From contig NZ_FMKA01000006.1 in NCBI RefSeq assembly GCF_900096945.1, forward strand, positions 1 through 64,000: 64,000 bases of DNA, read 5' to 3'. Under the pieces are notes generated by a model, which saw nothing but the letters and a program-made list of their open reading frames with translations, made no database searches and had not been told where the DNA came from. The stretch's first letter is position 1, and each line of letters begins with the position of its first letter. Shown here in pieces: positions 48,860 through 56,135 of this stretch. Both the position numbers and the translations under genes were made by a program. This stretch comes from Anaerobium acetethylicum. Its GTDB lineage: Bacteria > Bacillota > Clostridia > Lachnospirales > Lachnospiraceae.

Positions 48860-51800
48860 ATGAATTTTACCCATTTACATGTCCATACGGAATACAGTCT
48901 GCTGGACGGGTCAAACAAGATAAAAGAATATGTTGCAAGAGTCAAAGAACTCGGTATGGACAGCGCGGCGATCACTGATCACGGGGTAATGTTCGGCGTC
49001 ATCGATTTCTATAAAGAGGCAAAAAAAGCCGGAATCAAGCCGATCATAGGCTGTGAGGTCTATGTGGCCCCGAATTCCAGGTTTGACAAAGAGATTAGCG
49101 GGGGAGAGGACAGGTATTACCATCTGGTGCTCCTTGCGGAAAACAATGAAGGCTATGACAATCTGATGAAGATCGTTTCCTCAGGATTTGTGGAAGGCTT
49201 CTACTACAAGCCCAGGGTCGACGCCGAAATATTGAAAAAGCATCACAAGGGAATTATTGCGCTGAGTGCCTGCCTCGGCGGGGAAGTCCAGAGGTATATA
49301 CTGAAAGGACTCCTTGATGAAGCTGAAAAGGCAGCCCTGAAATATGAAGAGATATTTGGAAAAGGGAACTTTTTTCTGGAAATCCAGGATCATGGGATAC
49401 AGGAGCAGAAAGTGGTGGCACAGGAGCTCATGAAGATGAGCAGGAAGCTGGGCATCGACCTGGTAGCCACAAACGATATCCACTATACCCATTCGGACGA
49501 TTCGGTTGCCCATGACATTCTTCTCTGCCTGCAGACGGGAAAGAAGCTGGAAGACGAGAACCGCATGCGCTATGAGGGGTGGCAGTATTTTGTGAAATCT
49601 CCGGAAGAGATGGAGGCGCTTTTCCCTTATGCCCTGGAGGCCCTTGAAAATACCTATAAGATTGCCCAAAGGTGTAATGTGGAGATCGAATTCGGCGTGA
49701 CAAAGCTGCCGAAATACGACGTGCCGGAAGGCTATGATTCCTGGAGCTATTTGAACCATCTCTGCTTCCAGGGTCTGGGGGAACGGTACCCTGACGACAG
49801 GGGCGAACTGAAGGAACGCCTGGAATATGAGCTGGGCGTCATCAAAGAAATGGGTTACGTGGATTATTTCCTGATCGTATGGGACTTCATCAAATATGCA
49901 AGGGACAATGGCATCATAGTTGGGCCGGGACGTGGTTCGGCTGCGGGAAGCGTCGTTTCCTACACCCTGGGAATTACGGATATCGATCCGGTGAAATACA
50001 GCCTCCTTTTTGAAAGGTTCCTGAATCCGGAACGAGTATCCATGCCTGATATCGATATCGACTTCTGCTTCGAAAGAAGGCAGGAAGTCATCGATTACGT
50101 GGTAAGGAAATACGGCACCGACAGGGTCGTGCAGATCGTGACCTTCGGTACCATGGCGGCAAAGGGCGTGATTAGGGACGTGGGAAGGGTCATGGATCTT
50201 CCTTATGCCATGGTGGATGCCATAGCCAAGATGATTCCGATGGAGCTGGGCATTACCATCGAGAAAGCCCTGAAGATGAATCCTGAATTCCAGAACCTCT
50301 ATAACGATGACCCGCAGGTGAAATATCTCATAGACATGTCCATGAGGCTGGAAGGCCTGCCAAGACATACCTCCATGCATGCGGCGGGAGTCGTCATCAG
50401 CCAGCTTCCGGTGCAGGAGTATGTGCCCCTTTCCAGGGCGGCGGACGGATCCATCACCACACAGTTCACCATGACCACCCTTGAGGAGCTTGGCCTGCTG
50501 AAAATGGACTTCCTGGGGCTCAGGACCCTCACCGTCATACAGAACGCGGTGCGCATGGCTGAAAAGTCCATCGGCAGGAAGATAGACCTGGCTAAGATCG
50601 ACTACAATGACAAGGCGGTCCTCGATGCAATCGGGACGGGACGTACAGAGGGCGTGTTCCAGCTCGAAAGTGCCGGAATGAAGAACTTCATGAAGGAGTT
50701 AAAGCCCCAGAGCCTGGAAGATATCATAGCCGGAATCTCCCTGTACCGTCCGGGCCCCATGGATTTCATACCCAAATATATAAAGGGCAAGAACAATCCG
50801 TCTTCTATAAAATACGACTGCCCGCAGCTTGAGGAAATCCTGGCGCCTACTTATGGCTGTATCGTATACCAGGAACAGGTCATGCAGATTGTGCGTAATC
50901 TGGCAGGATACACCCTTGGCCGAAGCGATCTTGTGCGAAGGGCCATGTCCAAGAAAAAGGCTTCCGTCATGGAAAAGGAACGGCAGAATTTCGTATACGG
51001 AAATGAGGAAGAAGGGGTTGCCGGCTGCCTGAAGAACGGCATTGACGAAAAGGTAGGAAACAAGATTTTCGACGATATGACGGATTTTGCAAAGTATGCC
51101 TTCAACAAATCCCATGCCGCGGCATATGCAGTGGTATCCTATCAGACGGCTTACCTGAAGTACTATTATCCGGTTGAATTCATGGCGGCCCTTATGACCT
51201 CCGTGATTGAAAATCCGACAAAAGTTTCGGAATACATCCTGACAAGCAGAAACATGAACATAGAAATCCTTCCTCCGGATATCAACGAGGGAGAAGGAAG
51301 GTTCTCGGTTTCGGGAAATTCCATCAGATACGGGCTGTCTGCCCTGAAAAGCATCGGCCGTCCGGTAATAGAAGCGATCGTAGGCGAGAGGAATGAGAAC
51401 GGTCCTTTTACCTCCCTTCGGGATTTCATCGAAAGGCTTTCCGGCAAAGAGGTCAATAAGAGGACAGTTGAAAGCTTTATAAAAGCAGGTGCTCTTGATG
51501 CCCTGGGAGGAACCAGGAAGCAGTTCATGATGGTCTATGCGCAGCTGATCGACGAGGCCACGCAGAAGAAGAAATATTCCATGACAGGCCAGATGAGCCT
51601 GTTCGACCTGGTGGGCGAAGAGGAGAAGAAGGACTTTGAGATACAACTTCCCGATGTCGGGGAATATCCTCAGGAAATTCTGTTGGCCTTCGAAAAGGAG
51701 GTCCTCGGCGTCTACATAAGCGGGCATCCCCTGCAGGAATATGAGGCGATGTGGAGGCGGAATATTTCAGCCCTGACTTCGGATTTTGTTCTTGACGATG

Positions 51801-52342
51801 AAACGAACCAGATCAAGGTGGAGGACGGCTCCAAACAGATCGTCGGAGGAATGATAACCTCAAAGACGATCAAATACACGAAGAACAACAAGGCCATGGC
51901 CTTCATAACCATAGAGGATCTGGTCGGCACGGTAGAAGTCGTTATTTTCCCGAGGGACTACGAGGCGAACGCAGCCTTCATAACAGAGGATGAAAAGGTG
52001 TTCGTGAAGGGGCGCGTGTCAGCCGAGGAGGACAAGCCGGGCAAGCTGATCTGTGAGAAGATCATGCCTTTCGGAGAAGTGCCTAAGGAAATCTGGATAC
52101 AGTTTCCGGATAAGGAAACGTTTCAGGCTTCCGAGAGGAACCTTTACGGGCTGATTGAGGATTCTGACGGAAAAGACGGCATCGTAATCTACGTGGCCTC
52201 TCCGAAATCCATAAAAAGACTTCCGAAAAGCCAGGGCGTGAAAGCCGGTAAAGAGCTGATTGGCGTGCTTTCAAAACACTTTGGTGAAAAGAATGTAAAA
52301 GTTATAGAAAAGAGTATTGAAAACATCGGTAAAATGAATTAA
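48860..52342 (+). CDS. dnaE: DNA polymerase III subunit alpha
   Basis: 1160 residues, the usual DnaE length. The N-terminal PHP domain (FTHLHVHTEYSLLDGSNKIKE, TDHGVMFG) precedes the palm with catalytic aspartates in MPDIDIDFCFERR (about residue 395), fingers (GRGSAAGSVVSYTLGITDIDP), and a helix-hairpin-helix, then an OB-fold (EDLVGTVEVVIFPRDY, about residues 1015-1040) and a tau-binding-type C-terminus. It is the replicative or lagging-strand polymerase; Clostridia also carry PolC. ATCAGGAGGTGACAAA precedes the ATG. It ends shortly before the pfkA leader; no exonuclease domain is present. Confidence 0.97.
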   Translation: MNFTHLHVHTEYSLLDGSNKIKEYVARVKELGMDSAAITDHGVMFGVIDFYKEAKKAGIKPIIGCEVYVAPNSRFDKEISGGEDRYYHLVLLAENNEGYDNLMKIVSSGFVEGFYYKPRVDAEILKKHHKGIIALSACLGGEVQRYILKGLLDEAEKAALKYEEIFGKGNFFLEIQDHGIQEQKVVAQELMKMSRKLGIDLVATNDIHYTHSDDSVAHDILLCLQTGKKLEDENRMRYEGWQYFVKSPEEMEALFPYALEALENTYKIAQRCNVEIEFGVTKLPKYDVPEGYDSWSYLNHLCFQGLGERYPDDRGELKERLEYELGVIKEMGYVDYFLIVWDFIKYARDNGIIVGPGRGSAAGSVVSYTLGITDIDPVKYSLLFERFLNPERVSMPDIDIDFCFERRQEVIDYVVRKYGTDRVVQIVTFGTMAAKGVIRDVGRVMDLPYAMVDAIAKMIPMELGITIEKALKMNPEFQNLYNDDPQVKYLIDMSMRLEGLPRHTSMHAAGVVISQLPVQEYVPLSRAADGSITTQFTMTTLEELGLLKMDFLGLRTLTVIQNAVRMAEKSIGRKIDLAKIDYNDKAVLDAIGTGRTEGVFQLESAGMKNFMKELKPQSLEDIIAGISLYRPGPMDFIPKYIKGKNNPSSIKYDCPQLEEILAPTYGCIVYQEQVMQIVRNLAGYTLGRSDLVRRAMSKKKASVMEKERQNFVYGNEEEGVAGCLKNGIDEKVGNKIFDDMTDFAKYAFNKSHAAAYAVVSYQTAYLKYYYPVEFMAALMTSVIENPTKVSEYILTSRNMNIEILPPDINEGEGRFSVSGNSIRYGLSALKSIGRPVIEAIVGERNENGPFTSLRDFIERLSGKEVNKRTVESFIKAGALDALGGTRKQFMMVYAQLIDEATQKKKYSMTGQMSLFDLVGEEEKKDFEIQLPDVGEYPQEILLAFEKEVLGVYISGHPLQEYEAMWRRNISALTSDFVLDDETNQIKVEDGSKQIVGGMITSKTIKYTKNNKAMAFITIEDLVGTVEVVIFPRDYEANAAFITEDEKVFVKGRVSAEEDKPGKLICEKIMPFGEVPKEIWIQFPDKETFQASERNLYGLIEDSDGKDGIVIYVASPKSIKRLPKSQGVKAGKELIGVLSKHFGEKNVKVIEKSIENIGKMN

Positions 52343-52400
52343 AATGTAACTCGTGATATTGAGTGTCACTTTAAGCGTTATAAATGTAACTTGTGATATT
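52342..52400 (+). repeat. Direct repeats in the pfkA leader
   Basis: AAATGTAACTCGTGATATT (52342-52360) recurs with one mismatch at 52382-52400, 40 bp apart, or about four DNA turns. An inverted pair TGCTGTT/AACAGTA follows near 52429-52452. These could be operators or RNA elements for pfkA. Confidence 0.55.
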
Positions 52401-52521
52401 ATGTGTTGTTACAGGAAAAAATATAGTTGCTGTTCACTTCGTTAACAGTAACAAATATAATAGTCATGTAAACAGAGGAATTATCATTGACATAACAGGT
52501 TTGTGTCTGGGAGGTAGCAGT

Positions 52522-53496
52522 ATGTCGAAAGAAATCAATACGATCGCCGTTTTAACAAGTGGTGGAGATGCACCGGGAATGAATGCGGCAATAAGGGCAG
52601 TAGTACGAAAAGCAATCGCAAACGGTAAAAAGGTAAAAGGTATTAAAAGAGGATATGCGGGACTTCTTGATGAAGATATCGTAGATCTGGGAGCGCAGGA
52701 TGTTTCGGATATCATCCAGCGAGGCGGAACTGTTCTGTATACGGCACGCTGTGCTGAGTTCAGGACTGCTGAGGGACAGGCAAAGGGTGCTGAGATCTGC
52801 AGAAAACATGGAATCGACGGCCTGGTTGTAATCGGCGGCGACGGTTCGTTTGCAGGCGCACAGAAGCTGGCAAACCTTGGAATCAATACGATAGGCCTTC
52901 CAGGAACAATCGATCTTGATATCGCTTGTACAGAATATACAATCGGTTTTGACACAGCGGTAAACACTGCTATGGAAGCAATCGATAAGGTCAGGGATAC
53001 TTCAACTTCCCATGAAAGATGCAGCATCATTGAAGTTATGGGTAGACATGCAGGATACATCGCACTCTGGTGCGGTATCGCCAACGGTGCGGAAGACATC
53101 CTCCTTCCTGAAAAATATGAATACGATGAGCAGCAGCTGATCAACAACATCATCAAAAACAGGAAAAAAGGCAAAAAGCATCATATCATCATAAATGCAG
53201 AAGGCATCGGACATTCATCAAGCATGGCAAAGAGAATCGAAGCGGCAACAGGCATTGAAACAAGAGCTACAATCCTTGGACATATGCAGCGTGGCGGAAG
53301 CCCGACTGCCAAAGACAGGGTGTATGCATCCATGATGGGTGCCCTTGCGGTAGATCTTTTATGCGCAGGAGAGACAAACCGTGTAGTAGGCTACAGGGAC
53401 GGCGATTATGTAGATTTCGACATCAACGAAGCACTCGCCATGACAAAAGGCATTTCAGAATACCAGTATGAAGTAAGCAAAATGCTTGCAGTATAG
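52522..53496 (+). CDS. pfkA: ATP-dependent 6-phosphofructokinase
   Basis: A 324-residue PfkA-type glycolytic enzyme, phosphorylating fructose-6-phosphate to the 1,6-bisphosphate. Landmarks: LTSGGDAPGMNAAIRAVVRK (nucleotide loop), GGDGSFAGAQKLA, PGTIDLDI with the catalytic Asp, VMGRHAGYIALW, and GHMQRGGSPTAKDR. The usual GTIDNDI reads GTIDLDI here, keeping both aspartates but replacing the asparagine between them by leucine. CTGGGAGGTAGCAGT precedes the ATG at 52522; the open frame further up is the repeat-rich leader. It lies 179 bp after dnaE and ends at a strong terminator, so it is likely its own unit or a read-through partner. Confidence 0.96.
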   Translation: MSKEINTIAVLTSGGDAPGMNAAIRAVVRKAIANGKKVKGIKRGYAGLLDEDIVDLGAQDVSDIIQRGGTVLYTARCAEFRTAEGQAKGAEICRKHGIDGLVVIGGDGSFAGAQKLANLGINTIGLPGTIDLDIACTEYTIGFDTAVNTAMEAIDKVRDTSTSHERCSIIEVMGRHAGYIALWCGIANGAEDILLPEKYEYDEQQLINNIIKNRKKGKKHHIIINAEGIGHSSSMAKRIEAATGIETRATILGHMQRGGSPTAKDRVYASMMGALAVDLLCAGETNRVVGYRDGDYVDFDINEALAMTKGISEYQYEVSKMLAV

Positions 53497-53539
53497 CATG
53501 ATTAAGGAATGTGCAGCAGCGCATTGACCTGAGTAATCC

Positions 53540-53583
53540 TGGCACTACCTTCACAGGCTGAAGGTGGTGCCACAGTTTTTTTA
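53540..53583 (+). terminator. Terminator of pfkA
   Basis: A perfect 14-bp stem, TGGCACTACCTTCA with TGAAGGTGGTGCCA, has the loop CAGGC, followed by CAG and a long T-run. Confidence 0.92.
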
Positions 53584-53602
53584 TTATAAGGAGATTAGTA
53601 AA

Positions 53603-54256
53603 ATGGCTAATAAGGAGTTTGCGGTTTTTGGTTTGGGCAAGTTTGGATACAGTGTGGCAGAAACATTGGCAAAAAGCGGATGCGAAGTGTTGGCAGTAGA
53701 CAACAATGAAGAGAAGATTCAGGAAATTGCGGACATAGTGACCTATGCGGTAAAAGCGGACGTAACTGATCCGGATGTTCTTCAGTCCCTGGGTATCAGC
53801 AATCTGGACGGAGCGGTAGTCGCGATTTCAGATAACCTGGAGGCAAGTATTATGGCTACAATCCTCGCGAAAGAGCTTGGCGTGAACTATGTCATCGCAA
53901 AGGCACAGAACGAAAGACATGCAACTGTTTTGAAAAAAGTAGGCGCTGACGCCATCATCTTCCCGGAAAAGGAAATGGGCGTAAGGACTGCCCATAACAT
54001 GATCTCAGGAAACTTTGTCGATCTCGTGGAACTTTCTGCTACCTTCAGCATGGCTGAGATGGGTATTCCGAAAGCATGGGTGGGAAGCAGCCTCAGGGAA
54101 CTGAATATCAGGGACCAGTACGGGGTGAATGTGATTGCTGTGAAGAAGGGCGATAATCTGGATGTCGATCTGAATCCTGATGCGCCTCTGGAAGCAGATG
54201 ATACCCTCGTGCTTGTTGGAAATAATGATTCACTGAGAAAAATCAGACAGAGATAA
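53603..54256 (+). CDS. TrkA/KtrA-family potassium uptake regulatory subunit
   Basis: A 217-residue cytoplasmic protein. Residues 1-135 are the RCK (TrkA-N) Rossmann domain with the nucleotide loop FGLGKFGYSVAETLAKSGCE and acidic end VDNNEEKIQ. Residues 140-217 are TrkA-C (VELSATFSMAEMG, LREL, ADDTLVLVGNNDSLRKI). Such subunits gate a KtrB/TrkH membrane channel in response to ATP or c-di-AMP. Here the channel gene is not adjacent: a terminator and pfkA lie upstream, an RNA methyltransferase downstream. AAGGAGATTAGTAAA precedes the ATG at 53603. Confidence 0.93.
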   Translation: MANKEFAVFGLGKFGYSVAETLAKSGCEVLAVDNNEEKIQEIADIVTYAVKADVTDPDVLQSLGISNLDGAVVAISDNLEASIMATILAKELGVNYVIAKAQNERHATVLKKVGADAIIFPEKEMGVRTAHNMISGNFVDLVELSATFSMAEMGIPKAWVGSSLRELNIRDQYGVNVIAVKKGDNLDVDLNPDAPLEADDTLVLVGNNDSLRKIRQR

Positions 54257-54301
54257 ACAGAAATATAAAACAGGGAATATAAAACAGGAATAGGGTGCGA
54301 A

Positions 54302-55075
54302 ATGATAACGTCTGCAGCAAATCAACAGATTAAAAATTTGATACAGATCGGAAGGAAATCCAAGGCAAGAACGGAACAGGATCTTTTCCTGGTCGAGGGG
54401 ATCCGGATGTTCCGGGAAGCGCCGAGAGACAGGATCATCAAGACCTATGTCTCAGAAACCTTCTATGCAAAAGCGGATACGCCTGCAATGCTTGAAGGAC
54501 TGGAGTTTGAAACCGTGTCAGACCACATATTCAAGCTGGTCAGCGACACCCAGACTCCCCAGGGCATCCTGTGCCTGATCAGGCAGTATCATTACACCAT
54601 CGAAGAGATCCTGGCGAGCAGAAATCCGCATCTGGTCCTCATAGAGAATCTTCAGGACCCTGGAAATCTCGGCACTATATTCCGTACCGGAGAGGGCGCA
54701 GGCGTAACGGGAATCCTGCTGAGCAGAAACTCGGTAGATATCTACAACCCCAAGACAATCCGGTCGACAATGGGATCCATATACCGGATGCCTTTTATCT
54801 ATGTGGAGGATCTGGCCTCTGTTCTGCCGGCTTTGCATGAAAACGGCATTACGACCTATGCGGCCCACCTTGATGGAAAAAATGATTATGACAGGGAAAA
54901 TTATAAAAATGGAACTGCCTTCATGATCGGGAATGAAGGGAACGGACTGAGCGGGGAACTGTCTTCGAAAGCCGACCGCCTGATCAGAATCCCCATGGAG
55001 GGAAGCGTTGAATCCTTAAATGCAGCGATCGCTGCATCCATATTGATGTATGAAGCCTACCGTCAGAGACGGTAG
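54302..55075 (+). CDS. TrmH/SpoU family RNA 2'-O-methyltransferase
   Basis: The 257-residue protein has an N-terminal substrate-binding domain (ITSAANQQIKNLIQIGRKSKA, FLVEGIRMFREA) and a C-terminal SPOUT knot. SPOUT motifs 1-3 are evident: IENLQDPGNLGTIFRTGEGAG, IGNEGNGLSGEL, and IPMEGSVESLNAAIAASILMYE. It uses S-adenosylmethionine to methylate a ribose 2'-hydroxyl of rRNA or tRNA; the nucleotide cannot be told. It is 45 bp after the TrkA gene, probably co-transcribed. Its last codons and TAG stop lie inside the terminator stem. Confidence 0.92.
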   Translation: MITSAANQQIKNLIQIGRKSKARTEQDLFLVEGIRMFREAPRDRIIKTYVSETFYAKADTPAMLEGLEFETVSDHIFKLVSDTQTPQGILCLIRQYHYTIEEILASRNPHLVLIENLQDPGNLGTIFRTGEGAGVTGILLSRNSVDIYNPKTIRSTMGSIYRMPFIYVEDLASVLPALHENGITTYAAHLDGKNDYDRENYKNGTAFMIGNEGNGLSGELSSKADRLIRIPMEGSVESLNAAIAASILMYEAYRQRR

Positions 55076-55086
55076 GCTTTTTTTTA
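55051..55086 (+). terminator. Terminator overlapping the methyltransferase stop codon
   Basis: AAGCCTACCGTC pairs with GACGGTAGGCTT around AGA; the TAG stop at 55073-55075 is in the second arm. Eight Ts follow, leading straight into repeat family B. Confidence 0.9.
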
Positions 55087-55129
55087 TCTCATAGGAAAGT
55101 TCGTCCTATGAGATAAAAAACGCTCCGCG
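55080..55129. repeat. Dispersed repeat family B, copy 3
   Basis: T-run, ATCTCATAGGA, spacer, TCCTATGAGAT (55086-55114), then CGCTCCGCG. It matches 11672-11720 in order and sequence. Unlike that copy it is followed by GC-rich nested palindromes. Confidence 0.65.
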
Positions 55130-55139
55130 TGGAAGCGCA

Positions 55140-55207
55140 CTCGCGCGATGGGAATCACGTCGCAAAAGCGACCGCGCTCGGCGCGAGAGTCTGCCAAGGC
55201 AGACTCT
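55140..55207 (+). repeat. GC-rich branched palindromes
   Basis: CTCGCGC/GCGCGAG (55140-55146, 55181-55187) encloses GTCGC-AAAA-GCGAC (55159-55172). Next is AGAGTCTGCC-AA-GGCAGACTCT (55186-55207), followed by TTATTC, a terminator-like hairpin. Confidence 0.6.
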
Positions 55208-55229
55208 TTATTCTAGGAGTGTCAAAAGC

Positions 55230-55419
55230 CAATTTGCACAGGTTTTCGAATGAGGACGTGATACAAAACATGTTGACTCGCAGCGCGCTCTCGCTTAGAT
55301 GAAGACGTAGTGGTACGTAAGGCCGCAAAACACGCGGCCTAAGTACCAACGTCTTCATAAAGCTGCTCATCAATTCATGTTTTGTATCACTGTGCAGCAG
55401 TTGGTGGCTGTGCAAATTG
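55230..55419. repeat. 190-bp nested inverted repeat beside an IS110 remnant
   Basis: Four concentric stems: CAATTTGCACAG/CTGTGCAAATTG (55230-55241, 55408-55419), GTGATACAAAACATG/CATGTTTTGTATCAC (55258-55272, 55376-55390), ATGAAGACGT/ACGTCTTCAT (55299-55308, 55349-55358), and GTAC...GGCCGC with GCGGCC...GTAC (55313-55346). The outer three are perfect. Asymmetric internal loops separate them. No gene overlaps convincingly; a 120-codon minus-strand frame is made mostly of stem sequence. Confidence 0.8.
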
Positions 55420-55488
55420 ACTAAGCCGAACGTTACAAGAGGGCTTTTATTATGAAAACGTTTCTTTGTTGCAATGGTTCTAGTAGTC

Positions 55489-55703
55489 TCAGCCAAGTTC
55501 TTTATAGCTTTCGCCATACTTCAAAATGTTGTATATGGAGATAAGCATGGAATGTGCTACCGCCACATGTGCCCTGTTTTTTTCTCTACGGGCTGAAATA
55601 CGCTGATATTGTGCATGATAAAAAGTTCTTTTTTGCCTGCATTTTCGTTATTGCCAGGAGATATTCCGGCCCATGAGCAAAGATGACCTGCAGTTGCTAG
55701 TCT
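55489..55703 (-). pseudogene. IS110-family transposase, C-terminal remnant with frameshift
   Basis: Read leftward from 55703, one frame gives LATAGHLCSWAGISPGNNEN then AGKK, the conserved C-terminal start of IS110-type transposases. A shift near 55625 moves to another frame giving RTFYHAQYQRISARREKNRA followed by HVAVAHSMLISIYNILKYGE and ending SYKELG-stop at 55489. The variable segment normally lying between these motifs is missing. The N-terminal DEDD RuvC-like domain is absent, so the element is dead. It lies inside the palindromic region 55.1-55.84 kb. Confidence 0.8.
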
Positions 55704-55731
55704 TTATGAAAAATTCCTTGAATTTACTATA

Positions 55732-55839
55732 AATCAAAACACTTCAAGAGAGGCGCATGACGCGCAAGAAGAATATGTCGCAGAAGCGGCTGCGCATTAG
55801 TACAAGAGCTTCGTAAACGAAACTCTTGATGCTTTGATT
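55732..55839. repeat. Second large branched palindrome next to the IS110 remnant
   Basis: AATCAAAACACTTCAAGAG (55732-55750) pairs with CTCTTGATGCTTTGATT (55823-55839), with small internal mismatches. Inside are GCGCA/TGCGC arms and a terminal hairpin CAAGAG-CTTCG...CGAA-CTCTTG. The style resembles the block at 55.23 kb. Confidence 0.6.
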
Positions 55840-55949
55840 TTGAGAGGTATTCTGCCTGGAATAAATGAAAAATAGTCTGTTTACAAAAACATGAAGGGTT
55901 CTGAAACCCGCATAAACACTGGGGTTTCGGGAGGGGAAGAAGACAGGGG

Positions 55950-55978
55950 TTGACAAAAAATGTTAAGTTTGTTACAAT
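55950..55978 (+). promoter_or_regulatory. Promoter of the SleB-like hydrolase gene
   Basis: TTGACA (55950-55955) and TACAAT (55973-55978) are 17 bp apart. GTTAC/GTAAC inverted repeats with TTCG loops follow at 55971-56010. The leader is about 150 nt. Confidence 0.75.
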
Positions 55979-56135
55979 TACTTCGTAATAAATTCGTAAC
56001 AATTGTAATAGAATTGAATTAATTTGCACAATACGATTCAACAGTTTGCAGAATGGCGCATGAATATAAACCATGTTGCCGGGAAGCTATGTATTGGAAA
56101 TTTATCAAACATAACAATTGGTCAGGAGGTCAAAT

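Noticed and set aside
49181-50380. A 399-codon minus-strand frame opposite dnaE
   Set aside because: Long antisense frames are common opposite GC-biased codons. dnaE is unmistakable and the antisense product has no motif or ribosome binding site.
55155-55517. A 120-codon minus-strand frame next to the IS110 remnant
   Set aside because: Most of it is the nested palindrome; its first residues only reflect another frame of the transposase end.
55961-55975. WalR-type binding site before the SleB-like gene
   Set aside because: TGTTAA and TGTTAC are 3 bp apart, while the known arrangement needs 5 bp, so the match is not convincing.
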